Shown here one piece after another: positions 1-12,439 of a DNA stretch of 64,000 nt; positions within the stretch are counted from its first letter, which is position 1, and the number at the start of each line of letters is the position of its first letter. Made by a program: the position numbers and the translations under genes. This DNA comes from Echinometra lucunter (taxonomy: Eukaryota > Echinodermata > Echinoidea > Camarodonta > Echinometridae): the NCBI GenBank assembly GCA_029962745.1, contig CM057158.1:16359173-16423172 (forward strand). The letters are read 5' to 3'. The notes below the pieces were generated by a model, which saw only the letters and a list, made by a program, of their open reading frames with translations, ran no database searches and was not told the origin of the DNA.

Positions 1-2280
1 GGTGGGGATTCCCCTGAGAGACACCCTCACAACGATACAGGCTGTCCGTATTAGCACCGACCACAAAAGGTGCGGATATCTATATAAATTTTCCCTAAGG
101 AGACAGAACGCATATCAAAAGCATGTTAGTGCACAAAGTGAAGCCAAACCTCAGGAAAACGTTATACATGCAATATTCAGTTTTGCCCCATTGAACGGGA
201 GTCTATGCAGTAGTCATGCTACTCCACTGATAGAATTATCATTCTCTGTCTAGTCTCAGTAAATCTAAACCATTCAGATTGTACTGGAAAATCTCGAGGA
301 AATGAAAAACTCGTGTTTTCTTTTGTTAGATACTGAAATGATACTTTGTTGAAAGTTCCCAAAATAGAAACCTGATCACCCGCCTTCTTTCTACCTATGT
401 CATTCGGAATAGAATGCCAATCAGATCAGCTCAACTCTTTTAGAAGACGTGATAGGAATTGGAATAATTATCACGTTTACGAATAAACTCATTTCATGCT
501 GTATTACTTATGCGTGCTGATCTACTAAACGTTGAGGGGGAAAAGCAAAAGCAAAAACAAAACTAAACAAATCAAAGCGAGACAAAAAGCAAAACAACAA
601 CAACAACAACAACAAACGTAGCCTCATTTAATACTTCAATTTGGTAGCGTGCATGGGTCGAGCCATGGAAAGCGCACTGTTGTAACGGCTCATTGGTGTT
701 ATTCTGTGGATAATATTCTAGAGAAAATTGCCGTTCCCGGGATCCACTCATCACGACATAGCTTCCCCTCTTTCTTTCACTTACGTTCTTCTTTCTTTTA
801 TTTGTTCTTGCCATTTGATTGGGAGGAGCCGGCGCCCCACACCACTGACTTACTGGTCATGCCGGTATTGTGGGTAAAAGAGTATCGGGGCGCTCTGAAG
901 AATGTTTGTCCTGTATTGGTGAGTAGGGACATTTTCTTTTGAGGGGGGGGGGATTAAATATTTATAATTTAGCAATAATTACGTCCTTCATATGCGATCA
1001 GTGGAATGAGAGCATTACGACATTCCATGAGAAGTAAATTAAACTAGGCAAATTTTACTTTATTCTGATAATATGAAATTGTTATAGAACACAGGAAAAC
1101 CCGCTGCATGGTGAACAATTTTTAGTACCTCCCACCGCGACATTTTACCATCAAAATATATACCTGATAGTCGCAACCCTGCAATAACATCAAAGCATAA
1201 AACTTCACTTAATAATCTTCTTTTATGTTGTTGATTTCTTCAAAACTGTAATTATTTCCTGACCTTTTTTTTTTCCTTCTCTTGTACTTATATAGGATAA
1301 TGCATCTAACAGTTTTCGCAAACACTTTTGCATGTGGTAGTCATAATTTATTCTGTTTGGTATCTACTTAATCATATTGCCGCGTTTACCATTACGATAT
1401 TGAATATTCTTATATTTTCATTCATTTTGGAGTTTTTCGTCCTGAAAAGGGAATGAATGAATGAATGTGGTGTCAGTTTGAATCTATGGCTATTGCAAAT
1501 TTTTTTCTTGATATATACTGGAATATAGCGTAATTGATAACAGAGTTATGACCTTGGGAGAGGCATTCCATGTAGGTATGATATTCCCTTGCTACATCAC
1601 ACTACAAGCCAGGCTGAGGGAAAACTTTCAGAGGCTAGTATCCTGGGAAATCATATCAAGAGGAAAATATCCAACTGTTATGTGTGTGCGCGCGTGTGTG
1701 CGTGTTTGTGTGTGACTATATCTCACCCATCAACAGGAAGACTTACTAGTAACTGGATTACTTTTCATTCAACTAAAGCACACTAACTAGCTTACAGGAA
1801 GACGTTAGGCGAAGAAAATCCTCTTGTGGATTTTCACGTAACAGTAGATGTGCATATACATTGACTTTTTTTTTTACGATTGATATATAGTGCCAACTCC
1901 ATCCCCATCTTTCTTTATGATAACCATCTGAATTTTTCTGTGTTATAACCCACTTTCCAATTTAAGAACATGTTTTTAATAACAAAATAAGAATTTTCAT
2001 TAATGAAATTTGACATCAAAAATAGACCATTGTAACACCTCTGGCAGAGCAGCAAGCAACCACGACAACTGGCAATCTAAGCAGTTAGAACAAGGAATGA
2101 GGGGCAAGTGTTTGAAATAAAAATGTAATAGAAAATGGAACTGAAATTTTGAAAATTTTATAAAGCTAACCCAAAACTTCTTTACTTTACTTTAATCCCA
2201 CGATGATATAGGACACTGCCTGTTCATCGATCGTAGCTTGTGATCACAAAAGATTATACATTTTCTATTTTCTTATCAAG
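1..2280. other. Non-coding stretch, no gene recognised
   Basis: No open reading frame here resembles a protein family I recognise, and the short frames lack splice-supported structure. Visible content is limited to a CAA microsatellite near 596-616, a G run near 942-952 and a TG-rich tract near 1681-1712. Composition is AT-rich, as in most of the window. Confidence 0.6.
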
Positions 2281-2324
2281 TTGAATATGTGGAAGAGGAC
2301 AAAATGCATGTAGGAATCATACAG

Positions 2325-2525
2325 CCTATACAGGCCCATAGACAAGATCATGGTTTTTAGACCAGTATTTATCTAGTCTATTCTTAAAGCACTTTACAGA
2401 AGTCGCTGAGATGACACATTCAGGGAGACTATTCCATAAATCGACAACTCTGTTTGCTGAAGAAATATTTCCTCAAATCAAGCCGAGAATATTGCTTGTC
2501 CAGTTTCACTTTGTGACCTCTAGAC
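2325..2525 (-). mobile_element. Non-LTR retrotransposon ORF2 C-terminal relic
   Basis: Read on the minus strand this encodes the typical tail of a non-LTR retrotransposon polyprotein. A basic RGHKVKL... stretch is followed by a block ending RKYFFS, then RVVDLWNSLP, then a lysine-rich FKNRLDKYW segment. The second part is one frame away from the first, so the copy carries at least one frameshift near 2450 and is dead. No upstream reverse transcriptase domain is attached, so only the 3' part survives. The WNSLP block is shared by CR1/L2-like elements in many invertebrates; the clade cannot be fixed from this fragment. Confidence 0.7.
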
Positions 2526-2609
2526 TTCCCGTGGGCCAAGTGAAAAAGACCATGTTGAGCGTCATAGTTACACTCCTGTCAAATACTTATAAATCAATAT
2601 ACCATCTCC

Positions 2610-4520
2610 ATTCAATGATGCCTAATAGTAATTGGGGGAGGGGGTGGATAGAATAATAATGTAACAACATTGATTATATATGATATATAAATTTCATGGA
2701 GCATACTATATTCCAGTTGAATTTGGAGATATGTACATCATCTTTGGAGGAGCCAAAGTGTTACAAGTAATATAATTTGGTGTGAATGATGCTGTGGAAT
2801 AGATAATGAACATTCTGCTACCAGTATCGAAGTGGATGAGTGCCCCAATCGTGTGTGTAATTGTTTGTTTTGTTTTGTTTTTGTTGTGTTTTGTTTTCAC
2901 AGACTTGTAGTAATCAGATATGATTATTCGCGTATGGGACTGACCTTTAATGTCACCATCCGAAAGACGTGACTCAGACTCGCACCCGCACGGTCCGTTT
3001 GTAGGCGCAAAGAGTTGCACGTTGAGTTTACCGTTGGGCCGACCCCTGCTCCTAAAAATAGTGATTTAAGTAGTCTGTTTAAATTACGTAGAAACGTCTT
3101 CTGAAATATTCTAAATGGACCGTCTTGATTATTATCGTATTTCAGTGCGAGGAGTGATAAGTGCCAAAACCTAATGCTCTTATTTGCCACCTATTACGTC
3201 ACTTTCATTTCGTAATAATCTAGGACAATGACGTGTAAGTGTCGAAAGATGCTACACTACAAACTGATATTGTTTAATGCCTGTGGCATGTCTCTTAGTG
3301 CATTGTCATAAAAAGACAAATTTGGCGCCTCGAAGTGAGTGGGAGGTGCGGAGAGGTATAGGTGCATATTTCAGATGTATCACTTTCATATAGTTTTTCT
3401 ATCCACTTGCATTCCCCTTTCTTAAATAGAACGGTAAATCCACATTAGACTGAACTTGATTTTGAGATTTCTTTAGATTCAAACTCCAGCTGGCAGTTGT
3501 TTACGCACCTCAATGCAGAGTTGCGTTCATCTGTACAGCGAAAGGTAATCCCTCTCTTGTGAGCTTTATGTTTTATTAAGAAACTTATCTGTTAACAGAT
3601 TTAAATCTGGGGCCAGATTTATACTATGTGGGCGATGCTGAAATTCAGATGGCCGAGAAAGTACTTCTCATACAAGTATATGACGTCAGTACCCCCAGAA
3701 ACTCTACGTACATGTCTGGATTCTTTTATTATTTGCATTGCTTTAAGCGTCATACATTGCATGAATATCATACTTTCTTAGTTATTGAAACTTCCTATCT
3801 AGTAAATACGTATGACCCTTTTACCCAGGACCAATAGTTTTTGTGAAGAAAACTACATAGATGTCAATGCATGATTTGGCCTTATTCTGAGTTCTAAATT
3901 CTTTTGCTGGTATCATGTTCACATTATCGTTTTCATATATTGTATATTACAATCAAAGCTTAACCCTGTCACTGCTGATGCCTTCGGCTATAGCCTTCCA
4001 TTTTCAAACTCTAATTCAATAATTCAATTCAGTTCATTAAAGGTTTATTTTTAAAAAATGTTTCGCAGTAAAAAAAAAAAAAAAAAACACTGAATCGTAC
4101 ATAACTGTTTTTACAGAGATTGAAATGCAATACAAGTAAAATTGCAATTTCGAATAACATGTATTAAATACTAAATTGCATGAAATACACTGATAAACAC
4201 AAAATTAGATTTTAAAAAATACGTTGATGAATTATCGGTAGTAACATGTTATCAGATAAAATGTTCAAAATATCTCAGAAAATGTTATTAATGTACAATT
4301 ATAAAATGATTAGATAAAAGATAAAAGCGTCACATAAATGGTGGGATGATTACTGTAAGCTTTGATCTGCATAATGATTATTGAGTATGCGTATGATATA
4401 AGGAAGGGCAAACTTCAAATATCGGTAAAGTCATGAATTAACTGCGACAACGTCTTTACATGTCCTTGAAATTACTGCAGAATTATATCTTCATCCAGTC
4501 AAAGGTCAAGGTTGGGAGGG
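2610..4520. other. Non-coding stretch, no gene recognised
   Basis: AT-rich sequence with a TTTTG-rich run near 2866-2900 and an A run near 4070-4087. No coding similarity, RNA gene or repeat structure that I can name was found. Confidence 0.55.
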
Positions 4521-4544
4521 TATAGTGCTCAATACTAAAAATAA

Positions 4545-4970
4545 TAATCACATTTATATATTATAGCGCATTACGTGAATACTTCAATGCGCTTTACAAT
4601 GTTTCTATTATTACCCCTGAAGATCACCGGATTTCTAGCCCGCACACAAATGTGCACCATCTCCACTCCTTAGGGAGCATTCCTACCATTTTGCACCGTT
4701 CACATGCGTGCATGCAGGGCAATGGCAAAGGCAGTCACATTGGCTTTCGGCAATCCTCACAAGGTACCCCGTTGCTCCTGGGTGGAGAGTGGCAAAATGT
4801 AGATTGATGTAGATGAAAAAAGATTAATGTAGATTAATGTAGATTAAAATGGTATGTTCTCAGCAGCTGGGAGCACCCAGTTGCTCCTGGGTGGAGAGTG
4901 GCAAAATGTAGATTAAAGTAGATTTAAAAAGATTAATGTAGATTAATGAAGATTAAAATGATATGTTCTC
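4545..4970. repeat. SINE-like fragment plus local tandem duplication
   Basis: The part around 4552-4710 matches, in the opposite orientation, the sequence at 14225-14385. It shares blocks around AGCGCATT, TGCGCTTTACAATG, the ACCCCTGA...ATC region and the TGCACCATCTCC block. This marks a dispersed repeat flanked by AAT-rich tracts. After it, a roughly 110 bp segment beginning GTTGCTCCTGGGTGGAGAGT near 4772 recurs near 4881, each copy followed by iterated AGATTAATGT. Confidence 0.6.
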
Positions 4971-5392
4971 AGCATATATCTTATTTTACCATATGATGAT
5001 GCATGTGCACGGTTTAATAAACCTTTTTGAAAATAAATCTTTGTATGATGATAATCATTTTATAACTAAGCAAACACACGTGAACCCTTGGAGGTTCAAG
5101 CCATTGTATCTTACTCATGTTAATGGTAAACTGCCCGGAAAGTTGAGAGCTTTATAAACATTAAGCAAGAGAATTTGAAGTGTGTCGTAATGGGGTAATT
5201 GAGTGCCACCAGTTAATATTGTTGAAACACTAATGGCATAAAAACAAACATAGTCTATAAATGTTGACCTACACAATGCTATAACTTCTAGAATTATTTG
5301 TGATTGTCTTGGAATCTTATAAGATTTTTTTTTTCTTATTTATGACAGAACGGGTTTAAAGTATTTTTGGTGAAATTGAAACAACTTCATCG

Positions 5393-5880
5393 TGTAGAAG
5401 TAATGCTAACATGGCTAAAGTCTTAGAGGGGGTATAACTTTCCAAGAATTTTATAAATCTAGAAATGATATAATATCACCCTTGTGTAACTACTCGTATA
5501 TCACCCCAGCCCCCAAATAACAACAACAATAACAAAACCCCCAAGAAATTAGTTCAAACATCCTGAGCACAGCTTTTAGCGTTAATTCATGATAATACAA
5601 GAAGCAAAGTCCTTAAAGATGGTGTAGAAGTAATGTCATGGTATAGAAGTAATGCTAACATGGCTAAAGTCTTAGAGGGGGTATAACTTTTCAAGAATTT
5701 TATAAATCTAGAAATGATATAATATCACCCTTGTGTAACTGCTCGTTTATCACCCCCAGCCCCCAAATAACAACAACAACCCCCCCCCCCCCCCATCAAG
5801 AAATTAGTTCAAACATCCAGAGTACAGCTTTTAGCGTTAATTCATGATAATACAAGAAGCAAAGTCCTTAAAAATGTACA
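5393..5880. repeat. Tandem duplication, about 250 bp unit
   Basis: The segment starting GTAGAAGTAATGCTAACATG near 5394 is repeated almost exactly from about 5645. It continues through the CTTAGAGGGGGTATAAC, CCCCAGCCCCCAAATAAC and TTCATGATAATACAAGAAGC blocks. The second copy carries an expanded C run near 5781-5794. Near identity implies a recent duplication. No coding content. Confidence 0.85.
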
Positions 5881-6424
5881 CAGTGTAGTAAACGTTGATT
5901 ACAAGAAATATTTAGGGCAATGTAATGAAATATAATTAACTTCCTAAACCCTATAAAAATGCATAGATTAAACTGACATGAGGCGAGTGAGGATGATGAT
6001 GGGAAGGATTTATGTACTTACAGCATCTACAGGATACTGATTTGCCTTAATCATGTAGAATCACATTACCGCCCATGTATTCTTGTCAGACACCTGCATG
6101 CAACCAATCAACCAATTTTATCCAACCTCTGTAAACACGGTAAAGCACATGAACAGACAGCCTAGCATATCAAAAAAATTCTCTCGTAAAATTACACAAT
6201 GAAAATCAGTCTTAAATAAGGGAAGGGATCGTATTGTTTGGGACATTAATTTCCTTTTATATCATACATGACCAGACATCAAGATACCAAATTTAACCAA
6301 CCTCTGTGAACATAGCAAAAATAAATGATCATACAGCATAGCATGGAAAATAAATTTATCTCTTAAAATTACACAATGAAAATGATTCTCAAATAAGGAG
6401 AAGGATCGTATGGATTTGAATATT

Positions 6425-6540
6425 TGATTTCTATTTGTATCATATACAACATCAAGATACATATTTCTAAAATATGTATCTTGATGTCGTATATGATACA
6501 TATTTCTAAAATATACGACATCAAGATACCTATTTCTGCT
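6425..6540. repeat. Short palindromic and direct repeat cluster
   Basis: A unit of roughly 35 bp containing ATCAAGATACATATTTCTAA occurs in direct and inverted orientation about four times, creating a perfect-looking hairpin around 6455-6500. It looks like a local rearrangement product rather than a gene. Confidence 0.6.
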
Positions 6541-6586
6541 GTACGAGTAGAATTACTATCGGTTGATATGGATGATCATGGGTTCT

Positions 6587-6877
6587 TAACAATAATAATA
6601 ATAATAATAGTGGGTTCTTGTATAGCGCTCATGTCCATCAGAATTGAAGCTCCTGGCGCTCCACTGTTATTATCCCGGCTTTAGCAAGGCAGCCATTAAG
6701 GCGCCCTAGCATTTCAAGGAAATTCTTCCTACCCGGTACCCATTTACTACACTTGGGTCGAGAGTGGCAAATTGTAGATTAATGTCTTGCCAAAGGACAG
6801 TGGTGCCATGGCGGGACTCTAACCGCCAACCTTGTGATCTACAGTCCGGCGACCTATCCACTAGACCACGACACCTC
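6587..6877 (-). mobile_element. tRNA-derived SINE
   Basis: On the minus strand the element starts at 6877 with a tRNA-like head. An A-box-like TGGTCTAGTGGATAGG and a B-box-like GGTTAGAGTCCC lie about 30 bp apart. A tRNA-unrelated body follows (matches near 9100-9245 and 39166-39390), ending in an ATT microsatellite on the minus strand (AAT array 6587-6609 on plus). The head, body and simple-repeat tail define a SINE mobilised in trans by a non-LTR element. Lack of a clean cloverleaf and the tail argue against a functional tRNA gene. Confidence 0.8.
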
Positions 6878-7269
6878 TAAGGATAAATATTTTCTCCAAG
6901 CATTCAGGAATGCGCTGACCGATTAACTCTTATCATTACATCACGTGTGGCTGCAATCAAGGAATGGTTCGATCTTCGTGGTATCACGTGACAACGCTTT
7001 TCTCTTGTCATACCTTTCATAAAACCAACATGTATAACCGATGTTCTCAATGGTTTGTTGTTTCAAAGCCATCACCTACTACTGCTGCTTACTTGACGGG
7101 TTTTATTTTTTCCATTCACATTTTAGCATCAACCTACATTGTACACTGAATATTGAAATACTTTTGTGTGAGTGTGCGTGTGTGTGTGGGGGGGGGGGGG
7201 CGGGGGAGAATTGTGTCCTGATCAAGTTTATAAGCTATGATCGATGCTAGTCTTTCAAACATTTACTTT

Positions 7270-7379
7270 GACACCATGTTCACGTTTATAATTTGATGTA
7301 CATGTTACTCTTGCGAGAGATACTGACACCATGTTCACGTTTAAAATTTGATGTACATGTTACTCTTGCGAGAGATACT
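7270..7379. repeat. Tandem duplication, 55 bp unit
   Basis: Two adjacent copies of a 55 bp unit beginning GACACCATGTTCACGTTTA differ at about one position. Nothing coding is visible. The duplication lies just after a TG/poly-G tract at 7166-7206. Confidence 0.85.
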
Positions 7380-8031
7380 GAAGTAGTCTTTGATATTCCA
7401 ATGTCTAAGATAGAAAAAAAGAATTCATTTAAAGTCACTTTCCTGTAAAACGTAAATTTGTGATAGTTCTTAATATCTGAATGCTATTGTACCAGCGGAA
7501 CTCAACAAAATATCTAGAGGGAGCCTCATCTAATAAGCTAATTGCACGTCAATTTCGCTGGTTTCAATCTCCTCACGGATATTTGATTCCTACAAATTCA
7601 GCTTGTATTATCTACTCATTTAGTGATAGATTTCTATTTTGCATCCGGGAACAAGAAAAAAACAACAACAAAAACCAAAAAAAAAAAAAAACCCAAACCC
7701 CCCTCGCCTCAGAAATAGTGGAGAAAAGAAAAATTAATCTCTAACAAGTAAAAACATCTTGCATATCAGTATTTGACTTATAAAACAAAAGATCTTTAGT
7801 CTAAGATCAGTATTTGACTTTCAAAGTCACAATTTCCACATTCCAACACATGCTCTCTCTTATACCTCATTCATTACACCCCGCTTTCAATGATTGGAAA
7901 GGTATATGCATCAGATTTAGGCATCCTGTCCAAGATCTTTCCTATTGAACTACATGTATGCGATGCAGTGATCAAGCATGAACTTGATCATGTTGATGTA
8001 TGACTTGTCTCTCTCTTGCTCTCTCCCACAG

Positions 8032-8215
8032 ATACCTTTATCGGCCCATCGGGCAACTATTCTGTACTTTCTTCTGCTGCTCGTCTTCCTGGCTGTCTCC
8101 CGTAGTCATCAGGATGCCATGCCTAGGTTATGCTCAATGCGTTTAAAACCTCGTTGGTTAGAGGAAGCCTGCGAAGGACGACAAAATAGGGATTCCAGTA
8201 CACGTAGCACACACA
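8032..8215 (+). CDS. Neuropeptide precursor, exon A (signal peptide and two-cysteine region)
   Basis: This exon follows a strong acceptor (pyrimidine tract ending CCCACAG at 8031) and ends before a consensus donor GTGAGT at 8216. It is open throughout and encodes 61 codons plus one base. It has a hydrophobic stretch (ATILYFLLLLVFLAVS) typical of a signal-peptide core, then HQDAMPRL, two cysteines spaced C-x12-C around MRLKPRW, and a charged linker ending TH. Joined to the exon at 11984 the frame is preserved (phase 1). The initiator is probably in an upstream exon not identified here; an in-frame ATG at 7978 is an alternative if the apparent acceptor is not used. The product should enter the secretory pathway. 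I do not recognise the cysteine-bearing peptide; it only loosely resembles an insulin B-chain and its spacing is one residue longer. Confidence 0.65.
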
Positions 8216-8516
8216 GTGAGTAATAACCACGTTCTAACTTTCCAGAAATCATTACCATATCCCCACTCCTGTTTCCTTCACTTCCGTCGAAAAGTCTCTT
8301 AGCAAAGCTCTTGCTTATAAGGTTTCAACTGATTAAAATCTTAGATTAAAATTGTATTCAAGGTTCAAAAGAAAATATAAAGCAAATCTTTAAAAGTGAT
8401 ATAGGAATGGCAACCGATAGCAGGACGGTTTAAGGTAAAAATCACCGAACAAAGGGGGGGGGGGGGGAATAGCTGCAAGTACCGTTCTCCAACAGGTTTT
8501 TACAACTAAATTTTAG

Positions 8517-9065
8517 GCGTCCTTATCTGCTTATTGATAGTAAATTATCCTGGAAACTGCACATCGACAACATAATGTAAAACCATTTCACGTAACATCG
8601 GCATTATCAACAAACTTAAATTCTTCCCTTCTTCTCCTTCCTTATTCACGTTGTATAACAGCTTACTGTTACCATATATTAAATATGGATTATTAGCTTC
8701 GGGCTGTGTAATACAAACACAACTAAACAGGATGCTTTTGTTTCAGAAAAAAAGCCCCAGGGACTGAATTTAATGCATACTACAGATCCCGTACGGATAC
8801 TTTATTTTTTGAAAATGAAAATCTCATAGTAAAATATATCTATCTTTTTTTTTTCAATTGGACCCATTCATGTATAAAAAAAACTATGTAAAAAACAATC
8901 TTCCCGCAATCTTTGCTGATATATATTTTACAAAATAACTCTGTACATAATTATCCTACAAGACAAGGTAACGCTTATCACCTAACAGTAACAAGAATCT
9001 TTTTGCGAAAAATACATTTGTTTTCTCTGGCTCTACATACTGGAGTACCTTAAACAAACGAAATC
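8517..9065 (+). mobile_element. Decayed non-LTR retrotransposon fragment, same family as the 56-58.8 kb copy
   Basis: This segment aligns in order with the reverse-transcriptase C-terminal part of the element at 56237-58835 (about 57550-58095). Shared blocks encode the SWK.HI.N region, RNIGIINKLK, the leucine-rich block and the later YPTRQ-like block. Many substitutions, small indels and stop codons show old decay. It sits in the intron between the two neuropeptide-precursor exons in the same orientation as the gene. Confidence 0.8.
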
Positions 9066-9094
9066 AAACAGTCCCCCAGCCTCAATAGTTTGAA

Positions 9095-9245
9095 ATAATA
9101 ATAATAATAATAATATACCGTTCTTGTATAGCGCATATCACATTATGATATAACGTCTCTATGCGCTTCCAAAGGACTTGGATATTATTACCCTGGCTTT
9201 AGCCCGGCAGCCGTTTTACAGCGCGCAAGCATTTCAAGGAATGAA
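9095..9245. repeat. Partial SINE-body copy with AAT array
   Basis: Starts with AATAATAAT and continues through TTCTTGTATAGCGC, CCTGGCTTTAGC, GGCAGCC and CATTTCAAGGAA. This matches the body of the SINE at 6587-6877 but lacks its tRNA head. A TTTTG/TG-rich tract follows at 9275-9345. Confidence 0.7.
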
Positions 9246-9419
9246 TTCCTGCCAAACACAAACTTTGGTAGTTTTGTTTTTGTTTGTTTTTGTTTTGTTT
9301 TGTTTTGTTTTGTTGTGTGTGTTTGTGTGTGTGTGTGTGTGTATTTTCAAAGGAGTTTTTCCTGATGTGATTGTTCGAGGGGGAATTTACAGTTGATTTT
9401 GTCTGCAAAAAGATGACAG

Positions 9420-11630
9420 ACGACAGTCCAACTGTCAGGAATAATTTGGCAATATTGGTGGAAACGTATAAATAATAGATATTGATTTGCTTGAAAACAT
9501 AATAATCAATTTATCCTCAAGCAAAAGTCCTTTTAATATTGCACATACTAAAGCAGAAAAGGCTCGGACACGTTATCACATTGAACTCTTTCACTGAAGT
9601 CCTTATAGCATTATGTGCGTCAAAAAGAGGAGAAAGGGGGACAAGTCCCCCAAATTTAAGGGTGGGACACATTATGGTATATGCCCCCCCCATTATTGAG
9701 ATGTTTTGTTTCGTATCATAGCTTGTCAGCGATTTTTTAGGGTAATAAGAGACACCTTAAAAAGCCGAAGACCATTTTTTTGCGATAAAAGGAGACACCA
9801 GTTATAACATTTCTAAAGTGTACCACCCTAAAATATAAAACGAACTGACGCCCCTGACCGAAATTAGATTACAGGGTTCATGTTATGTGCGCGTGCATAT
9901 CAATTTTCAATTATTGTTAGTCTTTGGCACCCCTCTTTAAAATGTGGTATTCGTGTACATCTGCGTTATCATAAGTGGAATGATTCTGACAGGAAAAGGC
10001 ATTACCTAATTTTCCTTTCCTGCATTTCATCTTATAGCGAGACTCAGTCAACCACTGCTGTTTAACAACAATTCAAATGTCAATGGGAGTTGTCGCCATG
10101 CACTACCATTCAATTCAGATCCCAGGTCCACTGAGATTAATTCATGTAATATTCATTACAAGTAAATCAAGTAGAATTCAAGTCCATTCACGTTGTTTCA
10201 CCCACGCCAATATGTTTATACAGCCACCATAATAATAATGAAGGAGAAATTGGCGAGAAAATAGACTGACTTTAGCAAATATAATTTTAATAACTTAAGC
10301 TTATGAATAACATAATTATGTACTATGGATAAAACAAACATAGAGGTCATTGTAACTTTCCTCCATATCCTTTTCTCTTTATTCAGTGCCTATTTGCTAA
10401 TATCAAATATAGAAATGGACGAAAGCAATTTATGACTTCAGAGGTATACATTGCATTTTCACCACTCAGGCGTCGCTATTTGAAAAAGCAGATGATATAA
10501 ATGGATGATTGGTTGACAACTGGGTCAACAATATTGAGAAAAGGAGATTATGAATTGCTTCTAACAATTGCACGATTATCACTGAAGCTAAGCCAATTTT
10601 AAGTAGCTTCAGGGTTGATTAAACCGTTATTTGGCCATGCTTCGATGAAAATAGAAGACAAAAAAGTCGCTAGTGTGCTCTTTCATCCATACGTTTGTTG
10701 GCATAGGAAAGACTAATGAAACATGCTGTTCTATCTACAGAAAGTCGTTTATTAGTATCATGTTGCTGCGAATAACTCCCTCTGTCCTTTTGATTTGATA
10801 ATGTCATGACTATAAGGTAATTCATCACGAATCCATTTTTTCCAGGAGATGGAGAGATAATGATTACATTTCTAAAACGTCTATAATATTTGGTAGTAAT
10901 ATCTTGGGTAAAGGATACGTCAGAATAAGAGTGTTTATTGCCCACCTGAAATCTCCAAATATATCCATCAGTTTATCCTCTGGATTGAAAACAAATGAAT
11001 ATCAACTGTTTGTTTCTTTGCAGTCTATAATTGTTTTTGGCCCCCTCAATCTCTCTCTTCTCTCTCTCTCTCTCTCTCTCTCATATTTGGACTCGTTCCT
11101 ATTTTTTTCTTTCTTAATCATTCTTAATCATTCCTTTTCCTTAATCATAGTGCATGTTGAAAGTAGTGAAAATAGTATTTGATCATATTTTGAGATTATT
11201 TCTCTAGTTCCCTAAGTGGGTTACCAGTGCAAGGCCTTGAAATATCTTTTTGTTCTCCCTGTTATTCTAACATCCGTTTAATAACAAACACTTTAGAAGT
11301 GACCCTGTAATCAACGACATTAGCTTCGAATCGTTCCCTTGCCCAAGATAATCATATCTGATTCATACATGTCTAAATACGAAAACTACAGTTTATTCAC
11401 ATATGGTTTTCAACTGATATCACATTTGAAATGAAAAAATAAATACATGTTTATCCTAAAGTTTTTTGCACACACACGTGTATACTAGGCGTTTAAAAAA
11501 CATTTCCCACTTTTGATCTTTAATATTAATTAAAAAAACTATCCATCAGATAATAATGAAATTTGATATGGGTTAGAGGTGAATAGTGTAAAATTTTGTT
11601 GGAGGTGACTTGAATATGATATTATTGATC
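9420..11630. other. Intronic, no exon recognised
   Basis: Between the two precursor exons I see no further splice-supported open frame. A G/C-run MITE-like stretch near 9620-9860 shares phrases (GACACCTTAAAAAGCCGAAG) with a related stretch near 29850-29900. A CT microsatellite lies near 11048-11082. Confidence 0.5.
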
Positions 11631-11639
11631 TGTTTTATG

Positions 11640-11880
11640 AAATTCGTGCTCATTTTCGAAGTTTAGTTTCAGATTTTTCTCAATTTCCGACCCCCTATAC
11701 AAACTTAAGACTTTGTGCAGGAGTCAAGGTGTGGTATTCGCAGCCATTGTCCATGGCTGTTGTGCGGGGATTCAGCACACATTCACGTATACACTCACTG
11801 ACTCCTGTACAAAGTTTTAATTCTGTCATGATTGTACGGGGGCTTGGAAATTGAGCAAAATACATTTTCAACAATTCATG
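11640..11880. mobile_element. Imperfect inverted-repeat (MITE-like) element
   Basis: A block near 11680-11740 (CTCAATTTCCGACCCCC...CTTTGTGCAGGAGTCA) reappears as an imperfect reverse complement near 11795-11862. A related single-arm copy occurs near 49140-49245 (CTCAATTTCCAAACCCCTGT...AGGAGTCA). The dispersed copy plus inverted arms indicates a small non-autonomous DNA element. It ends about 100 bp before exon B of the precursor gene. Confidence 0.6.
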
Positions 11881-11983
11881 TGCACAACAACGATCATCAA
11901 TAACAAATATTGGTATGTTGATGTATTTTTTCCAAAGCATTTCCTTCTTATTTTCCTGTTTAATTTCCTTTTGCATATATTAG

Positions 11984-12438
11984 GAAGAAGACCTATTTCC
12001 CAAGCTCCGAGGTTTGGAAAAAGGAGCGAGGAAGAAGAGGGTACTAAATCATCGTGGTCAACATCATCTGATGGGGATCTACGAGCACATTACTCCAATA
12101 GTCTCCTTGATGATTCACGCAAGAGTGATCCAACCCTCATTGTGCCTGACTATTTTTTCTCGTCATCTTTGTCGCAGTCGTCGTCATCGTCTTCAGTCTC
12201 GACATTGAATACTCGCCATTTTAGACATCGGAATCGACTCGCCAGGATAGCAGCAAACACCTATCTGGAATCAAGAGAACACCACTTCAAGAACGACGTC
12301 CTGAAATCTATACGAAAGAATGCACGTTTACCATTGATGGAATCAAACACCTTGACGACACAAGCTATAAAAGAGACCATAGACAAAATACTGCAGTATA
12401 ATGCAAGAAGAAATGCTAGGACTGTAAGTGCATCGTAG
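11984..12438 (+). CDS. Neuropeptide precursor, exon B with amidated RFamide-type peptide
   Basis: Preceded by a pyrimidine-rich acceptor ending TTAG at 11983. Joined in phase to the exon ending at 8215 it reads TH-RRR-PISQAPRF-GKR. That is a peptide flanked by basic cleavage sites with a C-terminal glycine amide donor, predicting PISQAPRF-amide. A Glu-rich then Ser-rich spacer follows, and a basic C-terminal half containing further dibasic sites. The frame stops at TAG 12436-12438, but a consensus donor GTAAGT at 12424 sits in phase, so another coding exon may follow. The ...PRF-amide end is seen in NPF/NPY-like and sNPF/PrRP-type peptides. NPY-type genes usually put the peptide straight after the signal peptide with an intron in the C-terminal Arg-Phe region, which is not the case here. 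Family left open. Confidence 0.7.
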
Positions 12439-12439
12439 C

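Noticed and set aside
6790..6877. Functional tRNA gene on the minus strand
   Set aside because: A and B boxes are present but the acceptor stem is poor and a SINE body plus microsatellite tail follows.
8080..8180. Insulin/relaxin B-chain identity for the two-cysteine segment
   Set aside because: The spacing is C-x12-C rather than the usual C-x11-C, and no A-chain cysteine pattern occurs in the following exon.
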